From positions 62,001-126,000 of the forward strand of contig JAIQFK010000004.1 of assembly GCA_020073305.1 (NCBI GenBank): DNA of 64,000 bases, in the 5' to 3' direction. Origin of the DNA: Terriglobia bacterium. Lineage in GTDB: Bacteria > Acidobacteriota > Terriglobia > Bryobacterales > Bryobacteraceae. Both the position numbers and the translations under genes were made by a program. The notes under the pieces are model-generated. The model searched no databases and was not told the DNA's origin. It saw nothing but the letters and a program-made list of their open reading frames with translations. Shown piece by piece: positions 47,855 to 55,831 of this stretch (positions are counted from its first letter, which is position 1; each line of letters starts with the position of its first letter).

Positions 47855-50032
47855 ATGCGCCTCCGCTCTTTGATGTATTTGCGAACCACATTTCAGACTC
47901 TTCTCCTCGCCGCGTCGCTCTATCCTATGCAGGCGGCGCCGTCCATCTTTCCCCAACCCAGAGACGTCCAACCGCGCGACGCGAATTTCCAACTGGATGA
48001 CTCCGTTGCGATCGTGGTTCCTACAGAGCCGTCCAAGGAAGACCTGCTTCTGGCGCGCCTTGCCGGCTCTGAATTAAGCGACCGCCACCATTTGGCATTG
48101 GCTACGCGGCGCGTTCCTTCCGTTCCGGACGCGGGGCGCTTTATTTTGATAGGTTCGATGCGCAATCCGCTGGTGCGAGCGTACTGTGCCCGCCTCGGAA
48201 TTCAGAGCACGGTTGCGGAAGGGTACGTGATCGATGTCAGCGACCGCACCGTGCTGGTGGCAGGCGCCGACGACGCTGGGGCGTTCTACGGCTTACAGTC
48301 GCTGCGCCAGTTGATGGACCGGCGCCAAATTGCCGGCGCGCGCATCCGCGATTGGCCCTACAAACCGTTCCGCGGGATCAAAATGTACCTCCCGGGCCGC
48401 GAGAATATCCCCTACTTTAAGAGATTCGTCCGCGATTTTATGGCGCTCTACAAGTACAACAAGATGATTCTGGAAATGAACGCGGCCATGCGCCTGGATC
48501 GCCACCCGGAATTGAACGAGGGCTGGATCGCGCTCGGAAAGGATCTCAACTATACGCGGCGTGACCGTTCCTGGGGTCCTGGCCGGCAGCTTCAGGATTC
48601 GGCCAATGCCGATGCCGGAGACAGCGGCGTGCTCGAAAAGGACGAAGTTACCGATCTGGTCACCTACGCGAACGAATACCACATCGAGGTCATTCCAGAG
48701 ATTCCAACTCTTACGCACAGCTATTACCTGCTGGCGCGCCACCGGGAACTGGCCGAGATCGCCAACGCCGAATGGCCGGATACTTACTGTCCCTCCGAGC
48801 CGAAGGTCTATGACCTGGTTTTTGATGTCCTCGATGAATACCTCGACGTGATGAAGCCGAAGATGGTGCACATCGGGCATGATGAATGGCGCATGCCGGT
48901 CGGCGCATGTGAGCGGTGCAGAGGTAAGAGCTACACCGAATTGTTCGCGCAGGATTTGAGCCGGCTCTATTCCCATCTGAAGGCGCGTGGCGTGCGGGTG
49001 GCCCTCTGGGGCGACCACCTGGTGGAGCCGGTGCGCGGCAAGCAGATCCGGCACGTTGCGAACTCCGGTGGTGCGCCCTACGACGTGCCAGGAGCGCTCT
49101 CGCTTGAACAAGTGGCAAAGCTCATTCCCAAAGACATCCTGGTCTTCAACTGGTTCTGGGACGACAGCGAAAAAGGGCTCGGAGAAGCGAACGAGGTTTC
49201 CCTGCGCGAATGGGGATTCGAGCAGGTGTACGGAAACTTCCAGCCGCAGATTCGCGACTACGACCGGCGAAGCGCGCCCGGCAGCATGGTCGGCGGCGCG
49301 CCATCGTCATGGGCAGCCACAACGGAATTCAATTTCGGCAAAGACATGATGTTCGATTTTCTGGGTTGTGCTGAACTGCTGTGGTCAACGCAACGGTCCG
49401 GCTTGCGTGAACTCTCGGAGAGCATTCAAAGAATGATGCCGGGCGTGCGCCGCCGTTTAAGCGCGGCGCTTCTGCCCAGCGACTCCGATCCGGTGACATC
49501 GGTGTTCACGCCCGCAGCGCCGGTGATGGTGGCCTCAGGAATCGGTGCAAGTGCTTCGCACGAGTCAAAGCCGATACCCATCGGACAAGACGTGAGTAGC
49601 ATCATATTTGTGCATGCTTCGGCCAAGCCCGCGGGCAATCGGCCCGCGTATCAGGCCACTTGGAACTACGCGGACACCGCCGACCTCCTGGGATGGTACG
49701 ACGTGACGTACGACGACGGCTTTGTTGCAACCGTTCCTGTGCGTTACGCCGTGAACATTCTCGAAGAAGGGTGGGGCAGGAGTCACGATCCGCGGAACGT
49801 GGCTTATGAAGCCGAACTCGTGGAGAGCGGCAAAAACGGCCAGACTTTTTTCGCGTATGAATGGCTGAACCCCCGATTCGGCAAAACAGTCCGCGAAATC
49901 CGCCTTCGAGGGACGTCCGCCGCTGGCCGTTCAGACAACGCCATCCGGCTCGAATCCATCAGAGTGGTGTCTAAGCGCGCGACTCCAGGCAAGCCGAACG
50001 AGACGGAGCACCAGGAGTTCGGGGCGAATTGA
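47855..50032 (+). CDS. Secreted GH20-like beta-N-acetylhexosaminidase family protein
   Basis: The protein has 725 residues. A signal peptide covers about residues 1-28. A GH20b-like N-terminal domain (PSIFPQPRDVQPRD) is followed by the catalytic barrel, with GAFYGLQSLRQLMD, the characteristic RGIKMYLPGR strand (RG[ML]-type) and the catalytic pair D343-E344 in HIGHDEWR. C-terminal beta domains follow. Such enzymes remove terminal N-acetylhexosamine from chitin-like or glycoprotein glycans. The ATG at 47855 is preferred for its GGCGGAGG Shine-Dalgarno; GTG 47849 overlaps that element. The extreme C-terminus, PGKPNETEHQEFGAN, is nearly repeated in the unrelated GH2 protein of the locus. Follows the receptor gene as an apparent operon. 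Confidence 0.88.
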   Translation: MRLRSLMYLRTTFQTLLLAASLYPMQAAPSIFPQPRDVQPRDANFQLDDSVAIVVPTEPSKEDLLLARLAGSELSDRHHLALATRRVPSVPDAGRFILIGSMRNPLVRAYCARLGIQSTVAEGYVIDVSDRTVLVAGADDAGAFYGLQSLRQLMDRRQIAGARIRDWPYKPFRGIKMYLPGRENIPYFKRFVRDFMALYKYNKMILEMNAAMRLDRHPELNEGWIALGKDLNYTRRDRSWGPGRQLQDSANADAGDSGVLEKDEVTDLVTYANEYHIEVIPEIPTLTHSYYLLARHRELAEIANAEWPDTYCPSEPKVYDLVFDVLDEYLDVMKPKMVHIGHDEWRMPVGACERCRGKSYTELFAQDLSRLYSHLKARGVRVALWGDHLVEPVRGKQIRHVANSGGAPYDVPGALSLEQVAKLIPKDILVFNWFWDDSEKGLGEANEVSLREWGFEQVYGNFQPQIRDYDRRSAPGSMVGGAPSSWAATTEFNFGKDMMFDFLGCAELLWSTQRSGLRELSESIQRMMPGVRRRLSAALLPSDSDPVTSVFTPAAPVMVASGIGASASHESKPIPIGQDVSSIIFVHASAKPAGNRPAYQATWNYADTADLLGWYDVTYDDGFVATVPVRYAVNILEEGWGRSHDPRNVAYEAELVESGKNGQTFFAYEWLNPRFGKTVREIRLRGTSAAGRSDNAIRLESIRVVSKRATPGKPNETEHQEFGAN

Positions 50033-50067
50033 CGGCGCTCCGCTCGACCATCAACTGCGCGGGCCGG

Positions 50068-52278
50068 TCAATGGACTTCGGCCATCCAGATACTCGACTG
50101 GGAATCCTGGAACCAGACCGCCAGACGCCCGCCGGCGATCGAAATGCCACTGTCGGGCCGGGGGATCGGCTGATAACGGTGGAAGTGTTGAACCGGGAAC
50201 GGCTTCCCAGCCGGCCGGTGATCCGGCAGCGAAACGCGCTGCGCCCAGATGCAGCGAGCGCCATCCTGAGAGGAGAAGTAGTAAAGCAAATCTCCTTTTT
50301 GAGACCAGCGCAGTCCCCGGATCGAGCCCGACACCGGTAGAGCGATCCAGTCGTTGCAGCTTTGGCCGGACGTGCCGCCGAGCGGGACAATGAACGTCGC
50401 GGGACAGCCGTCCGGCGCACCCGGGGCGGAAATGGCGAGCCACCGGCCATCCGGCGACACCGCGGCGTCCGTGACCGGTCTCTTCAGTGCCGGAAGCAGA
50501 ATCTGGCTTTCACCCGTGAGGGCGTTCCACACTTGCAAGCGGGCAGGAGCATCTGCGGCGATCAACAACCGCTCGCCATCCGGCAGCCACTCCATCGGCT
50601 TCCCGCATTCGTCGCAGAGTTTTCTCGTCGTGCCACCTGTGGCATCCCAGAGCTGGATAGCAGCGCTCCGGTTTGGCCGGCTGATGTAGGCAACGCGCGA
50701 ACCGTTCGGCGAGATCAGCGGGTCTTCCTCCGGCCAGGGATTCGCTGCGACGGCCGTTTCTGTGCCGCTTCTTAGATCCTTGAGCCAAATGTCGCGGTTC
50801 CCGAGCCGGGTAGAGCAGAACGCCAGTTTTGAACCATCTGCCGAAAGCTGCGGTGATGCGCCGGGCACGAGCGAACTGTCTTGCGTAAGGCGATCCAGAA
50901 CTGCGTTGTCCCGATCGGGGTTTGGAACGAAACTCGATATCTGCGCGACGATGTTCTCGTTGACGAAAACGACGCGGGCGCGGCCGGCCGCCAGGGAAGC
51001 CACCCGCGGATAGGTGTGAGCCCCTGGCGCGGAAGTCAGCCGTTGTGCGGCGCCGGCGACGCGAAGGGTCTTCCCGGACAGGGTCATTTCCCAGAGGCTG
51101 GCGGATTCTCTCTCGCCAGCGGAGAACACCACGCGGTTGCCCAGCCAGTCTCCGGGAACCGGCGGATAGGCCGGGCTGCCTAGCTGTTGCCGCCGAAATA
51201 CATCCTTCGCTCCTGTGGAAAACGCCTGGCCGACTTCGAGCGGGAATACCAGCCAATCGAACTCGGCTTCCCCAGTCCTCACCAGCGCCAGCAAGTGCTT
51301 GCCATCGGGCGTCCAAAGGGGGTAAGTCGCGGTGGAAGTTGAGGAGTCTACAACCTGCGACGGACCGCTCATCGCCCCCACGGTGTAAAGCCTCCCGTGC
51401 TGTCCTTCATACGCGATCCTGGCGCCGTCCGGCGAAAAACGAGGGTTAAAGCCCAGGCCCGCGATCTTCGTCTCAGAACGGCTAAGCAGCGACAGTACGT
51501 AAAGTCCGCCGCCGTCGCGGTCCGATTCGAAGACGACCTTGGTGCCGTCGGGCGAAATATCGGTCTGACGGTTCTTGGTGCGTGAGTGCGTGAGCTGAAC
51601 CGGCCCTTCTCCTCCAATCACCTGCGCAAACAACTCCAGATTCCCTCGCTCGTCGCGATCCGATGCAAACACAACCAGTTTGCCTTCGCGAGAGATGGAG
51701 GGGAAGGCCGATGTCGAGTCGGTTGCGAACGTGAGGCGCGTGAATGCCGGTGGAACCGGAGACGCGGACCATTTCTGCCAGATCACCAGAGCGGAAGCAG
51801 CCGCGAGAACGATCAGCGCCCCCACGACCCACAGAACGGTTCTGCGCCGGGACGAACCCGGTTCAACCGGAGGTGCAGAGGCTCCATTTGTGCGGAGATG
51901 GAAAACCGGAACATATCCACCCTTGGGAAACTCGATCACCAGGGTGTCGGTGCTCCCGTCGCCTTCGTAGTAGCGTTGCAGCCGGGTGCGCAGTTTTCCC
52001 GCCTGCACCCGGACGATGGGGTCAAGGCGTGGGTCGAAGGCGTCACCACGCCCGAAAAGTGTTGTGCCGAGGAGCGATTCCTTCAAACTGCCAGGGTCGC
52101 GATCAATAGCCTTTTCAACGGTGTAGGAAAGGAACCGGCGGAGGCTGCCCGAATGAACAAACTCTTTGCTGGCAAGGATCTTTTCCAGGTGGATGTGGAC
52201 CGCACTGGAAGCGATCTCCGGCTCGCCCGGCAGACCTCCACCGTTACCGCCGAACTCCTTCACGACCCCTCCCAACAC
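50068..52278 (-). CDS. Membrane TolB-propeller protein with acidobacterial winged-helix-like N-terminal domain
   Basis: The protein has 736 residues. Residues 25-115 match a domain found at the N-terminus of many acidobacterial TolB-repeat proteins (SGSLRRFLSYTVEKAI, LFGRGDAFDPRLDPIVRVQAGKLRTRLQRYY, FPKGGYVPVF). One transmembrane helix follows (TVLWVVGALIVLAAASALVIW, written here as two parts of a single segment around residues 147-166). The remainder is WD40-like TolB propeller with repeats such as SPDGTKVVFESDRDG and SPNGSRVAYISRP. The layout resembles CadC-type membrane regulators with a periplasmic sensor (inference). It lies between the two receptor operons on the opposite strand. The start is GTG 52278; a GTG four codons downstream is also possible. 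Confidence 0.82.
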   Translation of the reverse strand: MLGGVVKEFGGNGGGLPGEPEIASSAVHIHLEKILASKEFVHSGSLRRFLSYTVEKAIDRDPGSLKESLLGTTLFGRGDAFDPRLDPIVRVQAGKLRTRLQRYYEGDGSTDTLVIEFPKGGYVPVFHLRTNGASAPPVEPGSSRRRTVLWVVGALIVLAAASALVIWQKWSASPVPPAFTRLTFATDSTSAFPSISREGKLVVFASDRDERGNLELFAQVIGGEGPVQLTHSRTKNRQTDISPDGTKVVFESDRDGGGLYVLSLLSRSETKIAGLGFNPRFSPDGARIAYEGQHGRLYTVGAMSGPSQVVDSSTSTATYPLWTPDGKHLLALVRTGEAEFDWLVFPLEVGQAFSTGAKDVFRRQQLGSPAYPPVPGDWLGNRVVFSAGERESASLWEMTLSGKTLRVAGAAQRLTSAPGAHTYPRVASLAAGRARVVFVNENIVAQISSFVPNPDRDNAVLDRLTQDSSLVPGASPQLSADGSKLAFCSTRLGNRDIWLKDLRSGTETAVAANPWPEEDPLISPNGSRVAYISRPNRSAAIQLWDATGGTTRKLCDECGKPMEWLPDGERLLIAADAPARLQVWNALTGESQILLPALKRPVTDAAVSPDGRWLAISAPGAPDGCPATFIVPLGGTSGQSCNDWIALPVSGSIRGLRWSQKGDLLYYFSSQDGARCIWAQRVSLPDHRPAGKPFPVQHFHRYQPIPRPDSGISIAGGRLAVWFQDSQSSIWMAEVH

Positions 52279-52361
52279 CTTCAGTAGTTACTGGAGCAGG
52301 ATGGCTTCAATTTTATATCAAAGGCGAGGCTCCAGTCGAACCGGCAGAAAACAAAGGCCAT

Positions 52362-52381
52362 TTACGGTAAACGAACCGTAA
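52362..52381. promoter_or_regulatory. Perfect inverted repeat in the divergent promoter region of the second receptor operon
   Basis: TTACGGT-N6-ACCGTAA has perfect 7-base arms, and a second smaller palindrome, TTTACGGTAAA, is nested at 52361-52371. It lies 84 bases upstream of the TolB-propeller gene start and 145 bases upstream of the receptor start. This is a good candidate operator for a dimeric regulator of the glycan locus. Confidence 0.5.
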
Positions 52382-52525
52382 CTCTACCTGGAATTACTTT
52401 AATCGGTCGGTCGCTTGGGTCTATACAGGTAGGAATCTAGCGGATAAGGGGTACTGTGTGCGCGCGGCAAGTGAGATTGTCACCGGCCCAAAGTGCACAA
52501 CAACGAAGTGTGGAAAGGACCGCAT

Positions 52526-55500
52526 ATGCAAAAGTTGAGACTAGGGCTCATTTTTTTGGGTTTGGCGGCAATGGCCTGGGGGCAGTCATTCCTCGGGTCG
52601 ATCAGCGGCACGGTCCTGGATGCGACCGGCGCCTCCATACCTAACGCAAAGGTTGTAGCCACGGAAACCCGGACGAATGTCAGTCGTGACACCGTAACGA
52701 ATGCCAGCGGCGATTATGCGGTGGTGGACCTACTCCCGGGACGGTACACGATCACGGTCACGGCGGAAGGGTTCAAGGAGCTCAAGAGCGCAGAGATCAT
52801 TCTCACGGGAAACCAGGTGCAGCGCTTTGACGGACGGCTCGAGGTGGGCGCGACATCGGAAACGGTGGAGGTCAGTGGGGTTGCGCCGACGATCAACACA
52901 CAGGACGCTCAGATTGCCGGGCTGGAAACGAGAGAGGAGTTAACGCTGCTGCCCACCAACCAGCGCAGCACCATCACCCTGTTCATGCTGAGCTCGTACA
53001 ACTACCACGCGGTAGGCTCCAGCTACTCGCTGGGAGGACTACGCGGGAACGATACGAACTTCACCATCGACGGCACGACGTCGAACTCGAACACCTTCGG
53101 CGCACAATCCGGTCCGCAGACCGAAGTGTCGTTTGAATCCCTGCGCGACGTTCAATTCCGGGTGAGCAACAACTCGGCGGAATTCGGGCAGGTGGGCACG
53201 GTGATTATGGAAACGCGTTCAGGCGAGAACCAGTTTCACGGCAGCGCCTTCTACAGCCAGGCGAACGGCGCGCTGGACGCGAGGAGCTTCTTCGCGTCCG
53301 ACCGGCCTTCGCCGACTCCAGCGGTACATCAAATGGCCACCAGTTTCGGCGGGCCTGTCTTGATACCGAAGTTGTACAACGGCAAGAATAAGACATTCTT
53401 TTTCTTCACGTGGGAAGAGAACCGTTTCCCCGGCAGGTCGTTCTTTACGGCCAATGTGCCGACGGCTGCGTTTCGAACCGGCGACTTCTCCTCGTTGCTG
53501 CCATCCACGGTCATTACAGATCCGACAACCGGCCAGCCATTTCCAGGGAATAAGATCCCCCAGAACCGCCTGAGCCCGGTTTCCCTTAAATTTCAGGATC
53601 TGTTTTTCCTGCAACCCAATGCGGGGCCGGCGGATAACTATGTCAACAACTGGGGAGCGTACATCAATACCGCGGACTACACGGATCGTTACAGCGCGCG
53701 AATCGATCACGTGATCTCATCGAAAGACAATCTCTCCGGCCGGTTCACGCTGCGCAACGATCCTGAGCCAACGCAGCCTGACAACAACCAGGGTACGACG
53801 GCGCACCATCAGTATCGTCGCAACATGAACGCGTACTTGGGAGAAACCCATGTTTTCAGCCCGACGCTGGTCAATGAGTTCCGGGTTGGCTTCTCGCGGG
53901 ATCATTCGAATCTGGTCGGCGTGCATAACGGAAACCAACTGCTCCAGCAACTGGGCATTCAGGGGGCGACTCCCAATGCAAAAACAGGCACGCCGGAATT
54001 CGATTTCAGCAACTTCGATGGCACCTTCGAATTTTCGGATTACTTCTGGACATCGCAGGCGCTGGAAGTTCTCGACAACGTGACCTTCACCAAAGGCCGC
54101 CACAATCTCAAAATAGGCACGAACGTGCGGCGCAATGATCCGAACATCAGCAACAACCCGAACTGCGACTTCGGCTGCTACGGCTTCGACGCCTCCATCA
54201 CGGGGTTCGATTACGCAGATTTCATGCTGGGTGTTCCCGCAAATACGACGCGAAACTTCCGCGCGCCAAACGGATATTCCCGCTGGACGAATCTGGGCCT
54301 GTACGTACAAGACGATTTCAAGTTCAGCCCGAAGCTGACCATCGGACTGGGCCTCCGGTGGGAGTACATTCAGCCGGCGTCCGATAAGAACGATCTGATC
54401 TACACCTTTAACCCCGCCAACGACGGTGTCGTGGTTCCCAATCAGAAGGCTCTGCAATTTGTCTCTCCGCTGTACCCCTCTAGCATTCCGATTCAGACCG
54501 CGCAGCAGGCGGGATTTCCGCGGAACCTGCTCGCCTCTGACTGGAAAGACTTCGGTCCGCGCGTGAGTTTTGCCTATCTGCCCATGGCAGGGAACAGTCT
54601 GGTCATCCGCGGTGGTTACGGAGTCTACTATTCGCAGCTTATCGGCACCAACATCGGAGACGGGATCTTCCAGGGCGGGCCGTTCGGGTCAAGCGAACAG
54701 TTCTTCAATGAGGTCAACAATGGCGCGCCGTTGTTTCAGTTCCCCAATCCGTTTGTGGGCAGCGGCAGTGTCGGTGGACAGACAGCAGACTCGCTGTATA
54801 AGAATCTGCGCACGCCTTACATCCAGCAGTGGAACATCACGGCGGAACGGCAGATGAAGGGACAGATCGTGGTGCGCGCCTCCTACCGCGGTTTCCGGGC
54901 CAATCAGCTTGCCTGGTCCTACAATCTGAATGCGCCGCCAGCAAGCACCAATCCGAACAACGAGAACACCTTCTTCCCATATCCCAACTTCTACAAAGCC
55001 TACGAGACCTACAACGGCGGCATTACGAAGTTCAATGGAATGGACCTCGCCGTGGAGCGCAAGTTCACTTCCGGTTTGACCTTCCAGTCCGGATACACGG
55101 TTGCCAAGAATCAGAGTGATGTGGGAGACGACGGCGAACGCAACACGCCTGAGGATCCGTACAACCGTGCGCGAGATTTTGGGAATGTCATGTTCATGCC
55201 ACGGCATCGCTGGGTCAGCAATGTGCTCTATGACCTGCCATTCGGAAAAGGGAAACCGTACGCCTCAAATTTGAATCGCTTCGCGAATGGTGTGGTGGGC
55301 GGCTGGACGGTCTCAGCGATCCTGGTGGAACAATCCGGACAGTTCCTCGACCTCAGCTATAGCGGCGTTGACATTCTGAACAACCGGAACAAGAGCGGCC
55401 GTCCGGACTGCATCTCCGGCCAGAGCTTGTATCCCTCGGGACAGTCGATTAACAACTTTCTCAACCCGGCCGCATTTACGCTTCCGGCGGCCGGCACCTT

Positions 55501-55780
55501 CGGGAGTTGCTCACGGAACGCGGTCAACGGGCCTAACTTCAACGATGTGAACCTGAGTGTGCAAAAGAGCTTCCATCTCAGCGAACGGGCGACGTTCAAG
55601 GTGCTGGGCGTTGCGACGAACGCCTTCAATCATCCGCTGTTCCGAAACGAAAACACCAATATCAGCAGCGGCGGGTTCGGGCAAATTACGAGTGTTCTTG
55701 GCTCTGGAACGAGCAATCGCGATACGCTAGGAGCTGCCGGATCGCGATTGATTCAGATCGGCGCGAGGATCGACTTCTAA
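52526..55780 (+). CDS. TonB-dependent receptor, Oar-like with carboxypeptidase-regulatory domain (copy 2)
   Basis: The protein has 1084 residues. A signal peptide (to about residue 18, AWGQ) is followed by SFLGSISGTVLDATGASIPNAKVV, almost the same entry sequence as in copy 1, then the plug (LGGLRGNDTNFTIDGT) and the barrel, ending RLIQIGARIDF. Both receptors share block after block (FHGSAFY, NGKNKTFFFFTWE, YKNLRTPYIQQWNIT), so they are paralogues, with divergence greatest in the extracellular loops, as expected for different ligands. The start at 52526 has GGAAAGGA before it and removes 11 implausible residues of the longer frame. It heads an operon with the GH2, two propeller and GH42-like genes. 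Confidence 0.93.
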   Translation: MQKLRLGLIFLGLAAMAWGQSFLGSISGTVLDATGASIPNAKVVATETRTNVSRDTVTNASGDYAVVDLLPGRYTITVTAEGFKELKSAEIILTGNQVQRFDGRLEVGATSETVEVSGVAPTINTQDAQIAGLETREELTLLPTNQRSTITLFMLSSYNYHAVGSSYSLGGLRGNDTNFTIDGTTSNSNTFGAQSGPQTEVSFESLRDVQFRVSNNSAEFGQVGTVIMETRSGENQFHGSAFYSQANGALDARSFFASDRPSPTPAVHQMATSFGGPVLIPKLYNGKNKTFFFFTWEENRFPGRSFFTANVPTAAFRTGDFSSLLPSTVITDPTTGQPFPGNKIPQNRLSPVSLKFQDLFFLQPNAGPADNYVNNWGAYINTADYTDRYSARIDHVISSKDNLSGRFTLRNDPEPTQPDNNQGTTAHHQYRRNMNAYLGETHVFSPTLVNEFRVGFSRDHSNLVGVHNGNQLLQQLGIQGATPNAKTGTPEFDFSNFDGTFEFSDYFWTSQALEVLDNVTFTKGRHNLKIGTNVRRNDPNISNNPNCDFGCYGFDASITGFDYADFMLGVPANTTRNFRAPNGYSRWTNLGLYVQDDFKFSPKLTIGLGLRWEYIQPASDKNDLIYTFNPANDGVVVPNQKALQFVSPLYPSSIPIQTAQQAGFPRNLLASDWKDFGPRVSFAYLPMAGNSLVIRGGYGVYYSQLIGTNIGDGIFQGGPFGSSEQFFNEVNNGAPLFQFPNPFVGSGSVGGQTADSLYKNLRTPYIQQWNITAERQMKGQIVVRASYRGFRANQLAWSYNLNAPPASTNPNNENTFFPYPNFYKAYETYNGGITKFNGMDLAVERKFTSGLTFQSGYTVAKNQSDVGDDGERNTPEDPYNRARDFGNVMFMPRHRWVSNVLYDLPFGKGKPYASNLNRFANGVVGGWTVSAILVEQSGQFLDLSYSGVDILNNRNKSGRPDCISGQSLYPSGQSINNFLNPAAFTLPAAGTFGSCSRNAVNGPNFNDVNLSVQKSFHLSERATFKVLGVATNAFNHPLFRNENTNISSGGFGQITSVLGSGTSNRDTLGAAGSRLIQIGARIDF

Positions 55781-55831
55781 CCGGCGAATCACAGGCCGAT
55801 TCCGCCGGGCACGGAGGCGAGACACTGCCCA

